A stretch of 64,000 bases of DNA from Salvia splendens (lineage: Eukaryota > Streptophyta > Magnoliopsida > Lamiales > Lamiaceae): positions 1 to 64,000 of the forward strand of contig NW_024598694.1 of NCBI RefSeq assembly GCF_004379255.2. The letters are read 5' to 3'. The position numbers and the translations under genes are program-made. The notes under the pieces were generated by a model. The model ran no database searches, was not told the DNA's origin, and saw only the letters and a list, made by a program, of their open reading frames with translations. Shown here in pieces: positions 10,407-23,344 of the stretch. How positions within the stretch are numbered: position 1 is the stretch's first letter; each line of letters opens with the position of its first letter.

Positions 10407-10640
10407 CTTGTTGCTGAAAAAAGTGTAGAGGTGGACTAAAATCGTGGTGCAGAAGCAATTCAAAATCCCGTTTTAAGTTGTTGCACGAGGGAGGCGTGGT
10501 TTGAGATCAACGACGCACAGTCTAGAGGAGGATTGAGGGGAGAGAGAGAGTCGAGAAAGATTTAGGGTTTTCAAAGAAGAGGAGGATTGGGGAGAGATAG
10601 GAGTAGATGCAGATTAATGGTGGAGTTGGGTGAGAGTCCT
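10407..10640 (-). other. 5'UTR-like exon with CT-rich leader and splice donor
   Basis: Read on the reverse strand, the stretch starts with TCTCCCCAATCCTCC and contains the telo-box-like AAACCCTAAATC and CTCTCTCTCTCCCC. It runs to a donor CAACAAG|GTAATTTG (GT at 10406-10405). This is how plant 5'UTR exons often look. The following sequence (10092-10400) is T-rich, like an intron. No coding exon was found: the SINE and truncated LINE follow. Probably a decapitated host gene or a captured promoter/leader. Confidence 0.4.
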
Positions 10641-11154
10641 ACTATTTTCTCAAATTGATACGCAAGAATTAACCCCCCCAAAATTTTGGGGTGTTCCAAA
10701 TTTGATTCAACTTTAATTACTCTATATATGGTGGCATCATAGTGCTCCCAATAAATAAATGTTGTATGTTCGAAATGTCTAACTAAATTACATTAAAATA
10801 TCTATAAAAAAATATTACATAAACCATAATCGATTAATATATTTTGATACTATTTTTATGGTTTTGAATATTTTTCTAATATTATATATGTAGCAAAACA
10901 AAGCTTCATTTGGAGGTTATACTAATGTCACTATATTATAGATTTTGATGAGATTCTATTTCTATAGAGTTCAACTGTAATATTACAAAAATTTAAAATT
11001 TTAGAAATTACAAATTTAAAAAGTAAAAAATTAAAATATAAATTATAAAATTTTAAAATCGAAACAGGAAACTCAATTATTATTTATATATTATATATCA
11101 AATTTCAATTTATTTTTATGATGTAATAAATTAAATTATGAACTCTAATATTTT
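10641..11154. other. AT-rich intergenic stretch, nothing recognised
   Basis: Very AT-rich with many TTTAAAATTT-type words. No coding frame, RNA gene or terminal repeat pair seen. Confidence 0.6.
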
Positions 11155-11714
11155 ATGAAACACATACATTACACACATTACGTAAAACACATACACTACA
11201 CAATACTCACAAAGCAGACTGCGTAAAACACATACACTACACAATACTCACAAAGCAGACTGCGTAAAACACATACACTACACACTACAAATATACAAAA
11301 AATACATGCACTACAAACACACAAAAAGATTACACACACTACAAATAATCACACATTTACACACAATTCATAGACTATACACAAAATACAAAAACTACAT
11401 ATTCAAAAAACACACAAAAACAAAATACATGAACTACAAATACACACATTGCAAAAACTACAAATACTTATACAAAGTACACTCACTTCCCACATAAGCA
11501 CAAAATACGCACAGTTAATACACTATACGCAAAATATACACAATTCATACACTATACACTTAATACACACACCGTGTGACAAAATACATACATTGTACAC
11601 ATTACAAACTATATTCAAAATACAAACATTGTGCTAAACACACAATGATCACATACATACACAAATTTAATAGACTATACACAAAATACACACTACAAAT
11701 TCAAAAGCGCACAC

Positions 11715-11868
11715 AAACAGGCCCTCGTTGTACTCTAATAGGTCTTGGCGAGTTGTCACTTTTGGGCGGCTCAGTATTTTGTTTGTTCGTTGCAATGGTC
11801 TTTGGCAGTGCACAGGTGTAGGTCTGCCTTAACCCTCCACCCTCATGGTGTTTTAAATATTAAAAAAA
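11715..11868 (+). mobile_element. Non-repetitive insert, possibly a LINE 3' end
   Basis: About 150 bp of ordinary-composition DNA interrupts the AC-rich field. It contains GGCGAGTTGTCACTTTTGGG and ends TTTAAATATTAAAAAAAAGC. The T/G-rich body with CCCTCATGGTGTTTT ahead of an A-tail resembles the 3' ends of plant LINEs. No target-site duplication was identified, so this is tentative. Confidence 0.35.
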
Positions 11869-12754
11869 AGCATAAAATACACACAGTTCATACAATATAT
11901 ACAAAATATACACAATTCATACACACTTTGCACTAAACACAAACTCACACACATACGTAAAATAAACACACTGTGTGACAAAATACATACACTACAAATA
12001 CACATACACACATTGCACACACAGACATTGTGCTAAACACACAACACTCACACTCCACACTACATAAACCGATACACTACACACTTCATACACACAGAAA
12101 TATAAAATACACATAGTTGATACACTCTACACTCAATACACACTCATGTTGTGTTACAAAATACATATACTACACATATTACACACCTAAACAAATCCAC
12201 ACAAAATACACGCATTGCACACAGTATGCACAATACATGCACTATACACCCACTATATACACAATACACACTGCCTACACTACACAAATACACACAATTT
12301 ACAGACAAACATACAAAACAAACACTACACACACTATACGCACACTAAAATACACACAATTTACAGACAAACATACAAAACAAACACTACACACACTATA
12401 CACACACTACACTTAGTATACTAACACAGAATACACACATTTCACAAAACACTACACTTAGTATCCTAACACATAATACACACATTTCACAAAGAAGCAC
12501 AAAATACACACATACATTTTCCAAAAATATACACTAAACATTGCATACACAAAATAGAGAAAATGTACTTCACACATTATATACAAAATACACAAAAACA
12601 CAAACAAAATACACTATGCTACGCATAAAATACACATGCTACACACACTATGCACAATACACACCACATACTATACACAAACACACACAGTACACTACAC
12701 AAACAAAATACACAATATGCTACTATGCACAATACACACACTACATAAAACATA

Positions 12755-12988
12755 TATTCCTTCCGTTCCATAGGAATAGAGGTATTTCATTTTGAGCACT
12801 CATTTTTTAAAAAATGATAATAAATTGTTAAAGTAGAGAAATAGTAAAGTAAGATAGAAAATAGTGTAGAGAAGAGTATCTACCATATTCTCTACTTTAC
12901 TTTACTATTTCTCTACTTTAACTATTTATTATCATTTTTCCAAAACGAGTGCTTAAAATGAAATGCCTCTATTGGAACGGAGAGAGTA
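12755..12988. mobile_element. Stowaway-like MITE (Tc1/mariner type), TA target-site duplication
   Basis: About 230 bp with long terminal inverted repeats. The left end reads TTCCTTCCGTTCCATAGGAA; the right end reads TTGGAACGGAGAGAGTA. The arms continue with TTAAAGTAGAGAAATAGTAA and its complement, so the whole element can fold into one hairpin. It is flanked by TA at 12755-12756 and 12987-12988. The CTCCGTCC/GTTCC start is typical of plant Stowaway MITEs. No coding capacity. Confidence 0.88.
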
Positions 12989-14365
12989 CAAAATTCACGC
13001 ACTGCGCACTCATACAAACAACTTCATGCATCGAAAACACATACATATTACATATATTGCACATAATATGCACACAAAATACAACCAACACACACTTCAG
13101 ACATACAAGCACAATACACAAAATACAGAAAATGCACTACACACACTATATACAAAATACACACACTACACAAACAAAAATACACAAACAAATACAAAGT
13201 ATGCTACACACAAAAAAGACATATTATATACAACACTATAAACAAAATACACACAAAATAAACACAATACACAATGCACTTCAAACACACCCAACACACA
13301 CTACACACCCAACACAAATTTCACACTGTGCACACTATACACAAAACACATACAATGCACTACACACTATATACAAATATACATGCTACAAAAACAAAAT
13401 ACACAATACACCACACAATTAAAATACAAAGTATGCTACACAAAAAATACACATATTACACTATGCACAAAATACATGAACTTCAAACACTTAAACACAT
13501 ACAAAATAAGACAACGCTACACACTACACAAAATACACGCAATATGCACTACACGCTATACACAAAATACACACACTAGATTTGGTATACACAGGCGACA
13601 CATACTACACACATTGCCGACACTATAAACAAAATACATTGCAGACACTATAAACAAAATACAACGCAGACACATTGCACATACTATTAAAACTAACAAA
13701 GAATACACATACTTCATTCACAAACACAAAATCACCGTTCATACGCCGTACACAAAACACAAACACTACATACACTAGGCGCATTACATACACTACAAAA
13801 CACAAACACTACACGCGAAATACACAAACTGCACACACACACTATATACACTACATACATTACACATAATACATATATTATACACAATACACACAATGCA
13901 CATTATATATTCAAAATAAAATTATACACTATGTGCATTACATTCTAGCATTTAATACACATTGTGCACAAAATAGAGACAATATACACTGCTCACATAC
14001 ATAAAATAAACATACTACACACTATTAAAAAAATTAACACACTTTACACACACTATAAACAAAATATGCATACTTCACGCACTGCACATACACTACACTA
14101 CACACAAAATATACATACTTCATACACTACATACATCATTGCACCCACTAAACACACTACAAGAAATAAAAATTTCACTGCATATAGACGGCACATAGTA
14201 TCCACAAAATACACACACACACACACACACACACACGAAATACATGAACTTCAAATGCAAAAACACAACACACACTGCATGCTAAGAAAACACATGCACT
14301 ACACACATTATACATATACTACAAACACTACAAACACTATAAACAGATCCACACACTATACACCA

Positions 14366-17260
14366 AATACAAGCATTTCATTTGGTTTGAGAGTCCAATA
14401 TAGGAAGCTAGTTGTTCTGTCCACTCCTTCCCAAGCTCCTGCAAGAAGAAACAAACTTCATTAAAGTCTGCAAGAAGACAACAAATATGATGAATAAATG
14501 TGGTGAGTGAAGCTGATTTGTTAAAGAAAAAAAATGTAAGAAGCCGCATAGTGACAATGGGCTAGAATGTTTCATTACCTAAATTGCAAACCAAGAACGA
14601 TAGGACATGAACAAATAATTAATGCCCGAGTTCAGCATGAAAGGAGGGCATACATTCTTATTATCTCAACAGTTGTACATCATCTTCATTCAAAAATCCT
14701 GACACTAAAGAATCCGCATGACTTAATAGTGAACCAACATGCAATAATGTATTAGAATATAGGTATGTACTACTACTTGATTAATCAAGGGAAGAGTTAG
14801 AAGCAGGCATACATAAGTTCTTGCTAATTGTGGATACTCTGTCAGCTCTGAAGTAGAGAAAAGAATCCATCTGACAGTTTCTGATAGTCCTTCTGTATGA
14901 ACCGAATGAACTTGTTGACAGATCCTTCTCATCTGAGATTGAAACAAATGTAATTAGTTGCTATATAATAGTAGCAAGTGGCATACCCTTACTAAAAACA
15001 GAAATTACTAAATCATTTACCGTGGCATACATCACGAACAAAGCAATGAAGGTTTGCAATCACTTTAATCAACAAAGACGTTCTTTGATGAGCATAAGAG
15101 GAACGAGGTACACTGCAAGGGGTTAATTCAAATAAAATGTGTCTATATACATTGATGATGACTTAGGGTGTTTAATGCAATAGTTGTAACTAACTGATTT
15201 GGCGAAATAAGAATTATCGAGGTGATGTATATAATACATAGTCTAATGGTGCATCCTCTTCAGAAACTAGAAGGTCAGACGAGCACCAGCCAGATACAAA
15301 CTCTCCATGAGGGAATAGAAAGATTGGAGCTAAGGGTTCCCTGTATAGGTACACATTTTTTGGGTAAGAAAAAAAATCCAAAATTTCCATGAAAAAAGAA
15401 GATAAATTGAAAGAATTGATGTGTATGGTATGGCATACAAATGTCCGTTTACTCTTTAGACATGAAACGTCAAACAATATAAATATTTAACCATCATACA
15501 TTGAGAAGCTGAAACTCTTCTTACTAATCATTTGTATTTGTTTGCAGTGACAAAAACCAAACGAGGAAATGATGTCACTTGAACAGTTCGTGGTACTTTC
15601 CAATTAGATGATTAAAATGACAAAAATATTTATACTGGTAACTTACAAACTCATTGTATGTGCTAAGTGACTTGTGAACATAGCAACAACAGTTTGGGAA
15701 GCCCTCATTATTCCATTTCACAAGATACCAGCACATTCAAAAAATTAGTTGGTTAGGTTTGAGTTCAGAAATTTGCTACTAGATCCACATGCACACTATA
15801 CTTGCAAATGACATGCAAAATACAAATAAGATTGTCGACAGACAACATAATACTACCATTTAAGCTAAGATAAGCTCGGAGGTGATCGTCAAGTCTAAGG
15901 TATTGCAGGTGCTCAAACTCTCACCTTTTCATTAAAAAGTTACTTTCATAAAATTAATATCCATTTGTTAAAACCAGCAATTTGATAAAAAAATATCTTC
16001 AAGCACATCATTGGTGTGTTCAAATAGGCAAAGACATTTTCTAAGAAACTCAGATGTCATGTTCGAGTCTTTTCGACCTTCAATCATGAATAGCAAAGAA
16101 ACCATGGCACGGAATCCATAGCACTCTAAAATTTTAAAATTAGTTGTACTGATGGAAAGCTTACAAAGTTTATCATGATGAATGACCGAAAATTTGAATC
16201 ATCTGAGAAGACATCTGCCAAGCGCATTGCATTAAGTTCCAGTTGCCCCTTCGGGTAGCTTGCTGCGGAGGGAGCATTAAACATTTTTTTTAGCAATGCA
16301 AGAACCTATACAAAACAAATGCCCATGATACCACCAAGTAAGACAAAATGACAAAATGACAAATTGACAACTGCATATGTATTGGAGGCCGATATTGCAA
16401 TGCTTATTGTATAGGAAATACGATAAACATTTGTTATAGACCGGATTGCGACTGAGTAATACTACAAACTAGGATTATAATAGGCAGTTAAGAAAAAGTT
16501 TGAAATGTCTCATATTTGGGTTTTCTCGATGTGTAAAATTTCTGCAGCACATTTAAGATTATTTTAGTTTCATTTTCAGTGTACAAAACTTGCTGGTTTT
16601 TCAATGTAATTGTAACAATTATAAATGCAATGAAACATGTATATCTATCAAAGTTATAACAGAAACTGCATGATGCTTCGATTTTAGAATACCTCGAGTC
16701 CAACAAACTTTGCTATATCCTGAGTTGCTGTGTTGCTGGCCACCTCATCCAGGTAGGATACACTTTCAGCTTCACAAAAGTGCAAAAGCAACAACGGAAA
16801 AAATCAGATTTACTTTAAGAAATAAGGGGCTGTTCACACAACCACACCAAGCACAAGCACATAAAATTTTTATGGTGTGCTAACTTCACCAGCAGTTGTA
16901 ATATTCAAAGACATATATCCACTTATCTTAACTGGAAAGTGCACTCACAATAGATAAAGCTTTAGATTTTAGGTGGGAGATAGCATCCATGTATGAGGAA
17001 ATATTGTTTGAGCCAGATAACTTTAAGTTCATGACGGCCTGACCAGAATAAGAACGCCTCCATTGCCACACAACTCCTGAATTAATAAACAGGTCACAGG
17101 GAAGAAACAAATAATAAAGAAACAAAAGGGGAAAAGGAAAAAAGAGAAAGTAATCAGGAATGAAGAAAGAATTCAGAGTGTTGAGGAACTTGACCAAACA
17201 AATCAAGTCAACAGATAAAATATACAGAAATCAGAGAGGCTAGAGTCCATACATTGAAAT
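14366..17260 (-). pseudogene. NDX: NDX (nodulin homeobox) pseudogene, downstream exon copy
   Basis: NDX is a plant nuclear protein with a large conserved N-terminal region and an atypical homeodomain; in Arabidopsis it acts in chromatin and R-loop control. Exons run in the correct order on the reverse strand: SHLKSKALSIVS (about 16980), CEAESVSYLDEVASNTATQD (about 16765), YPKGQLELNAMRLADVFSDD (about 16250), IFLFPHGEFVSGWCSSDLLV (about 15330), [20 protein letters not shown] (about 15110) ending at a GTAAATG donor, KDLSTSSFGSYRRTIRNCQM (about 14935) with RVSTISKNL, and a last exon after CTTGCAG at about 14440. Sequence stops abruptly at the AC-rich field near 14366, before any homeodomain. Some introns carry plausible borders. 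It lacks 5' exons, which exist only in the upstream copy, so it is a partial duplicate. Confidence 0.75.
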
Positions 17261-17460
17261 TAAATTATTTAGTGCACGGAAATTGTTTGCAAAATAAAGT
17301 AATGAAGGAAACATCCCCAATATGTAATTCAAATTATTAATTAGATTTTCCTACATGGGCCTATATAACTTATGCAGTCACCCTGCCACTGTAGATGCAA
17401 CAAGCTACACCTTATATGATGAGAGTGGCTGCCAAGATGAGGGGTATCTCAATTTAGTTT
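17200..17460. repeat. Duplicated intron block (copy at 20790-21075)
   Basis: The stretch from AATCAAGTCAACAGATAAAA through GCAAAATAAAGTAATGAAGG to GGGGTATCTCAATTTAGTTT occurs here and again at about 20790-21075 with small indels. It links the NDX and NOT1 regions, showing that the whole 14-27 kb tract was rearranged by duplication. Confidence 0.8.
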
Positions 17461-18995
17461 AGTGTCGAAATAGTTCCGACATTCAATTTTGATTGATCGA
17501 TTACATTGTTTTCTTTAAATATATACTGCCATCTTTCCTATCATCTTTACAAGATAGTCTTACCTTCGTACCTTCCTTTTATGCATTAAAACTCCTTTTT
17601 AGGACGCTTATTCCCTACAAAACAGTGTAAAATCATTTGCATATCATGTAAGACCCTGAACACATTAAGTGTTATTTAAACGTGATTTTTTATTTACATG
17701 ATTTTCAAATCTTAAGTAAAAGGAAGTAAACGTTTTATATCATAAAAAAATCCTTCGTTTTCTTTTATCAAGTATAAGTTTTGTCTTACATCACTAGAAT
17801 AGGTAATTACAACATCACAAGAAAAGATACATGAGATGATCTCTTACAGAAAAAATGTAGCGTTGGGCTACTCTTTTTTTCATCTGGGCTTAGAGTCCAA
17901 TAAAGGAAGCTAGTCCTAAAGGTAATATAAAAAATGGTTAGTGATCAAATATATATGTGCTAAGGTAAATATCATTTCTACTAAGCCCCAAAAACAGATG
18001 CACTTAACATTTTATGGAAAAAGGTGTGAATGATATCCATAGGTTAAGCATGAGAGGTTTTACATGGACTAATTGTTTTTCATATGCAGCACGAACGATC
18101 CGGGACACAAACTGACTTATAAATAACCTACAAAGAAGATTGCCTATCTACAAAATGCACATAATGAATAAATGTGGTGAGTGAAGCAGGTTTATTAAAG
18201 AAAAAAAAGTGCAACTACAAGAAGCTGCATAGTGACTATGTGCTAGAATGTTTCAATTACCTAAATTGCAAACTAAGATAGGAAAAACAAATAATTAATG
18301 CATGAGTTCAGCATGAAAGGAGGGCAAACATTCTTATTATCTCAACAGTTGTACATCATCTTCATTCAAAAATCCTGACACTAAAGACTCCGCATGACTT
18401 AATAGTGAACCAACATGCAATAATGTATTAGAATATAGGTATGTACTACTACTTGATTAATCAAGGGAAGAGTTAGAAGCAGGCATACATAAGTTCTTGC
18501 TAATTGTGGATACTCTGTCAGCTCTGAAGTAGAGAAAAGAATCCATCTGACAGTTTCTGATAGTCCTTCTATATGAACCGAATGAATTTGTTGACAGATC
18601 CTTCCCATCTGGGATTGAAACAAATGTAATTAGTTACTAAATAGTAGTAGCAAGCGGCATACCCTGATTAAAAATGAAAATTACTAAATCATTTACCCAG
18701 GCATACATCAGGAATAAAGCAATGAAGGTTTGCAATCACTTTATTCAACAACGAAGTTCTCTGATGAGCATAAGAGGATCGAGGTACACTGCAAGGGGTA
18801 AATTCAAATTTAATGTATCTATATACATTGATGACTTAGGGTGTTTCAGACAATGCAATAGTTGTAATAAGAATTATCTAGGTGATGCATATAATACATA
18901 GTCTAATGGTGCATCCTCTTCAGAAACTAGAGGGTCAGACGTGCACCAGCCAGATACAAACTCTCCATGAGGGAATAGAAAGATTGCAGCTAAAG
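17460..18995 (-). pseudogene. NDX: Duplicated NDX block (third copy of downstream exons)
   Basis: 17460-17960 repeats at about 24870-25330, and 18170-18995 repeats 14490-15480 with only scattered changes. The exons seen are KDLSTNSFGSYRRTIRNCQM (about 18610), [20 protein letters not shown] (about 18775) and IFLFPHGEFVSGWCTSD (about 18970). At about 19005 the NDX exon is joined directly to a NOT1 exon. Because the same exons exist at 14.4-15.5 kb, this is a segmental duplication within the pseudogene. Confidence 0.75.
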
Positions 18996-19005
18996 GTTCC
19001 CTCTA

Positions 19006-19330
19006 AATCAGGTTCAGTATGAGCAGCTGAAATCTTATTAAGTGCCCTCTCTATAAATGCTACAAAGTGCAGGATAAGATTGCAGTACTGTGACCACCCA
19101 ATGACACGGTCCACAAACTGCTCCAATGCCTCAGTCCCAAAGAAAAACATATGAATGTCATAAAGCCATGGTCAGACTGAAATTCTCAATAATAACATTA
19201 ACTGATAACCTAGGAAGGAACAAACTTTTGAATCTTCAGGCTTCCTCAAAGCATCTAAAACAGCTCGTAAAGCAATGCCCAGCATAAGGTGATATAACAA
19301 GTTGATGCTTAATGCCTGATCCTGAAGCAG
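19006..19330 (-). pseudogene. NOT1: NOT1 (CCR4-NOT scaffold) exons fused to NDX
   Basis: NOT1 is the scaffold of the CCR4-NOT mRNA deadenylation complex. Two neighbouring exons are visible: LMLGIALRAVLDALRKPEDS (about 19300-19215) and FFFGTEALEQFVDRVIGWSQ, then YCNLILH and VAFIERALNKISAAHTEPDL (19150-19012). Residues expected between NLILH and VAFIERAL in plant NOT1 are missing, which looks like an in-frame deletion. At the end the NOT1 reading passes without an intron into the NDX exon (EPLAAIFLFPHGE), but in a different frame, so the joint is not a working fusion. I name NOT1 from motif memory; an alignment would settle it. Confidence 0.75.
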
Positions 19331-19909
19331 AAGCATCCACAAAGGATAAACATTAGGCAAGCTGAATATTTTAGGTTGAAGAGTATTTTACAACACTATT
19401 TATCTGTGCTCATGTTTGTTCAATCAGGAACCCAGAATTTGTTGTATCAAACATAATCATCAAACGGACCAATAAAGATAACAAACTCAAAGAAAGTAGA
19501 CTAATGTATAAAACTACATAATTGGCATATAATATAAGAGATGTTAAGTCAAATTAAATTGTTGAGGAACTTTACCAAACAAATCAAGTCAACAGATAAA
19601 ATATACAGAAACCACATAATCCTGGACATTATGGTACAGGTATCTAGTTGAACATAGGTAATGATTGACAATTCAAGAAACGAAAATTGATTCGAGAATA
19701 CAACCATTTTTATATATATGATTGAGAGTGCTATCAGTTAGCACATAGGTTACCAGAGGAACCGATCAAAATTACAAGTCATTTTATTAAGGAGTCCATA
19801 ACAAGGAAGAAAATCCTCAGAGTAAAAGCATGTGAAAACCAAAAGGATCAAGATAAAGCGTAAACAGAGACCAAAAAAGTATAAGACAGCTACATCCAAT
19901 CACCTCTAT

Positions 19910-20710
19910 GGAAGTTTCTCTTCTCTCAGCTGTAACACCAGTCCCAATGTTAATGTAACCAAAAAACACACCATGAGAGAAAGTAGCACAGCTAAAAGTG
20001 ATAATTTTCTTGCTGAGGTTGATCTAGAAGACCATGGAAAACCCACGAGGCAGATTGTATTGACGGCATAGCGCCACTGCATTGTGGGTTTGAGTAGATT
20101 AGCTCTCAAAAATACAGTCAAAACAATGTAAAAATAGAAAAAGTATCGAGTGACAAAGACCCTATTACTTGCCTAGGGAAGGGTAGGTGTATTGTGTTGG
20201 CTTCATGAAATTAGGAGTCCACTCTCATCTAGAGAACTTGGTGGTCTCTGTTGTAGTGGGATCAAAGAGGGAATTGCTAATCCAGAGCCTGCAATCTGAA
20301 AACAAAAGGACACAATTACAGTGATCATGAGTTCACGCAAATCACTTGGAATAGAAGTATTATCCACAACTACATAGACATGAGAAACCAGAAACCACAC
20401 ATAGGCATGAGGGAAGATGATTTTGGATGATGACATCCAGATAGCAATTTAACATTTGTCATGTTTTCAAGGAAACAGTCCTCTGTTCCTCATATGCAGG
20501 TTCAACAACTTAACAGGAAGATAACATTAATACCTCAATCTGTGGAGCAGAAGATTGAATAAGACCGGGTCGGTGATTAGTATTGGAACTATGGCCAACA
20601 TCAGGTTCAGTATGAGCAACTGAAATAGCTTGTAAAGCAATGCCCAGCATAAGGTGAGTAACAAGTTGATGCTTAATGACTGATCCTGAAGCAGAAGCAT
20701 TCACAAAGGA
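19910..20710 (-). pseudogene. NOT1: NOT1 exon fragments, second block
   Basis: On the reverse strand, 20700-20530 reads GSVIKHQLVTHLMLGIALQA and then skips to VAHTEPDVGHSSNTNHRPGL and SSAPQIE. In 19.0-19.3 kb the same region is separated by about 80 codons and an intron, so this block carries an internal deletion. Next come SLIPLQQRPPSSLDES (about 20275-20215) and TAERRETSIE (about 19945-19915), which follow in NOT1 order. The block is therefore a second, internally deleted copy of the same NOT1 region. No intact frame remains. Confidence 0.7.
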
Positions 20711-21329
20711 TAAACATTAGGCAAGCTGAATATTTTAGAACAGGAAAACATTATAACTAACATAGTTAGGTTAGAGTAGGCTAATCAAGTAATCAAGTCA
20801 ACAGATAAAATATACAGAAATCGGAGTAGGCTAGAGTCCATACATTGTAATTAATTATTTACTGCACGAAAATTGTTTGCAAAATAAAGTAATGAAGGAA
20901 ACTTCCCCAATATGTGTAAGTCAAATAATTAATTAGATTTTCCTACATGGGCCTATATAATTTTTGCAGTCACCCTGCCACAGTAGATGCAACAAGCTGC
21001 ACTTTATATGAGAGTGGCTGCCAGGATGGGGGAGAGGCAGCAACATCAAGGGGTATCTCAATTTAGTTTAGTGTCGAAATAATTCCACATTTCACCTCAT
21101 GCATTCTTGGTGGTTGTGAAGATCAAACATCCTTATTTAAAAAATCAGGATTACCTTCAAATTGTCAAACTACATCCTTTAGAAGAGAAGAGGGTGTGAC
21201 ATCCATGAGGTCAACACTTAAATGCTTAAACAGAACCTGAAACCAAAGAGATATCAACAAAGAAAATTGTCCAAAATTTATGATTTGGAATCCAAAACAA
21301 AGATTAACCAGATATGTTTATACAAAATT

Positions 21330-22215
21330 ACTTCAATCTTAAATTTGAGATTACCACTGCCCAACGGTGAGGAGGCCCATATGCAATGCTGTTTGAACAG
21401 GCTTTGAAAATCTAAAACAAACACATTTTGAGTTGAAATAAACTTGGACTCGCAAGTACATAAAAAATAAACCATGGATCGTACCTTTGAGGTAAAAGGA
21501 TTAACAGGCATCCTGAGCCCCTTAAAAGCATTCAACAAATAATATACTTCCATGTGTCAGAAAAAATTTTGAATCAAGAAGATGAGATAATAATATTTAT
21601 TGCAACATGAGGATTTCAGACAACCCAGCTCCAAGTTTATGAAGTAAACTCAAAAATAAAACAGACGAAAAGAAGAATCTATCACTCGTTCCCTTAGAAC
21701 TTGATTTTTTCCAATAGTAATCTTCCCAAGCCAGCTTGCTAAATTTTCTGCAGTGATAGTTCTTCCACACTAGATTTTACAAGTTCTGTTTAAAACAGAA
21801 CCTAGACATAGTACAAATACCAAGAATAAAAACCGGCTTTCCAAAATGAATAAAGTAAGTAGAAAAATCAAACCTTGCAGTTTACATAAATGGCTTGCAC
21901 AATATCTCTGTTCAGAGAACAGAGATATTGCATCCAGAGAACTATTTAAGGTAAGGAATGTAGTGTCAAGCTAAATCTCTCCCTCTCCATAACTATATAC
22001 AACGCAAACCAGATATCTAGTCCTGAGCTTCTGATGCTGGAGCCTGTTCCAAACATGGACGGATAGTATAAAATTCAAAATTTCAATAAACTCTTTAGCT
22101 TTAGCCTCAACATTTGCAGTGGACAAGTTATTTATAATAAAAAGATATCTAGTCCTGAGCTTCTGATGCTGAAGCCTGTTCCAAACATGGACGGAAGAGT
22201 CAGATACTAAAAGAG
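21330..22215 (-). pseudogene. NOT1: NOT1 exon fragments, third block (later exons, upstream position)
   Basis: FIINNLSTANVEAKAKEFIE at about 22140-22085 belongs to the NOT1 MIF4G-like middle domain. It is followed by a KGLRMPVNPFTSK exon (about 21525-21486, GTACGA donor) and AYGPPHRWAV with NLKFKIEV (about 21390-21335). In NOT1 these come after the exons found at 19.9-20.7 kb, yet here they lie upstream in the reading direction. The NOT1 material was thus tandemly duplicated or shuffled. A 55-60-bp direct repeat (GATATCTAGTCCTGAGCTTC onward, at about 22013 and 22142) flanks the first exon. Confidence 0.65.
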
Positions 22216-23340
22216 AATAACAAAACAACAGATTAGACAAACATCATAGGTAATAGAATAGAATATCAGAGACTATACACCGCAGATAATTCATATAATA
22301 CCGGAACATATTCTAAGTAGGACATACCAACATACGGACAAGTACAACATAAAACTCCAAATTATCTTAGAAAATACTATGAATACCACATTTACCTTTG
22401 CCAAGATTGAGGACAGTAACAAATGCTCTTGCATATAAATCGCTTTTACCTTTGCAGATATTTGCATAATTCTATAATGACCATTTGATACCAGAAACAA
22501 CATAATCATGGACATACATTTAACAGATATATTAAGAAGCCAGATTTGACAATCAATGGGGTTTATATATCAAAGAAACACAACTAAAGCACATATTTGT
22601 ACACGGCATATGACACAGAAAAATAGAATATTATGTATGTGTTAATTATAAAGCTGCAAGGTAGCAAAAAAGTGGATTAGAAAAAGTAGAAACACGTCAA
22701 GCACAGTATAACTCACAAAAATATAATATATGTAACAGATAAATTATAAAGCTCGCCCTCAAGCAAGTTAGACAATTAAGCACACTCACAAGACATTAGA
22801 TAATCCTCTACTTCAAGTCAGGCCAAATCGCACAAATCATTAGCGAAATTAGGTTGACCCCGAATTCTCTCGCGGGTAAGACTTTAGAACAACAACTGTA
22901 CACGAACTAATTCCCTAAGAGCTAGGCATCCCAATGCTTCAATCTAAGTTCGAGTTATGTCTTGGGAGTCTCAAACCATCGTCGCTAATTCCTAAAGAGA
23001 AGTTCTTCCGGCTATTCTTTATTTTAAGCATATAAGATCTTTCTCCCAAACTCAAACAAAATTCATTGCTCACAAGTCAATATGATGCATAAATGAAAAG
23101 GTCTTATTCATTTGGATGTAATGGGGCTTTTGGTAAAGGTGTGATCATATATGGTTAAGTAGGTTACCACCATTATTAAAATGCTAGCACATCCATCAAA
23201 ACATCCTTCACATCTCACTCAATGCATACAAAACTTTGATAGCTCACACCCCAAACTCGAGATTTTCTACCATCTAAACCAATTCATCTTATTCTTTTGA
23301 GCGTTCTTTAACCATTTCTAATTTTCGCTCAATATTTTTT
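22216..23340. other. Intron or inserted repetitive DNA, no gene seen
   Basis: 22216-22730 is AT-rich intron-like sequence. From about 22735 the composition changes to a more even mix (CTCAAGCAAGTTAGACAATT, GAATTCTCTCGCGGGTAAGA), which looks like the non-coding part of an inserted repeat. It runs into the minisatellite at 23345 and on to about 24290. No coding domain or terminal repeat pair was found, so its class is open; a Ty3/gypsy-like untranslated region is one possibility. Confidence 0.4.
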
Positions 23341-23344
23341 TTTC

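Larger units (their letters stand above)
11155..14365. repeat. G-poor AC/TA-rich degenerate tandem repeat field (~3.2 kb)
   Basis: The + strand is built from words such as CACTACACAC, ACAAAATACACAC and TATACACAAAATACA and contains very little G. Local exact duplications show tandem growth. A 41-bp unit (GTAAAACACATACACTACAC onward) repeats from 11182 to 11262 and into the next copy. The stretch at 12294-12341 is repeated 60 bp later, with ACAATTTACAGACAAACATA in both. A pure (AC)n microsatellite lies at about 14213-14235. The many open frames reading THYTQNTHT-like peptides on + are composition artefacts. A Stowaway MITE (12755-12988) and a non-repetitive insert (11715-11868) interrupt it. 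Confidence 0.9.

Noticed and set aside
12117..13869. Many Thr/His/Tyr-rich forward open frames (for example 12949-13422)
   Set aside because: They come from the G-poor AC-rich repeat, which rarely makes stop codons in some frames. No protein family has this composition.
14723..14947. Reverse frame starting MFQSQMRRICQQ as an independent protein
   Set aside because: The same bases read in another frame give the NDX exon KDLSTSSFGSYRR..RVSTISKNL, which fits the neighbouring exons.
22291..22515. Possible further NOT1 exon reading QISAKVKAIYMQEHLLLSSI
   Set aside because: I could not match it to any NOT1 or NDX segment, and splice borders are unclear.
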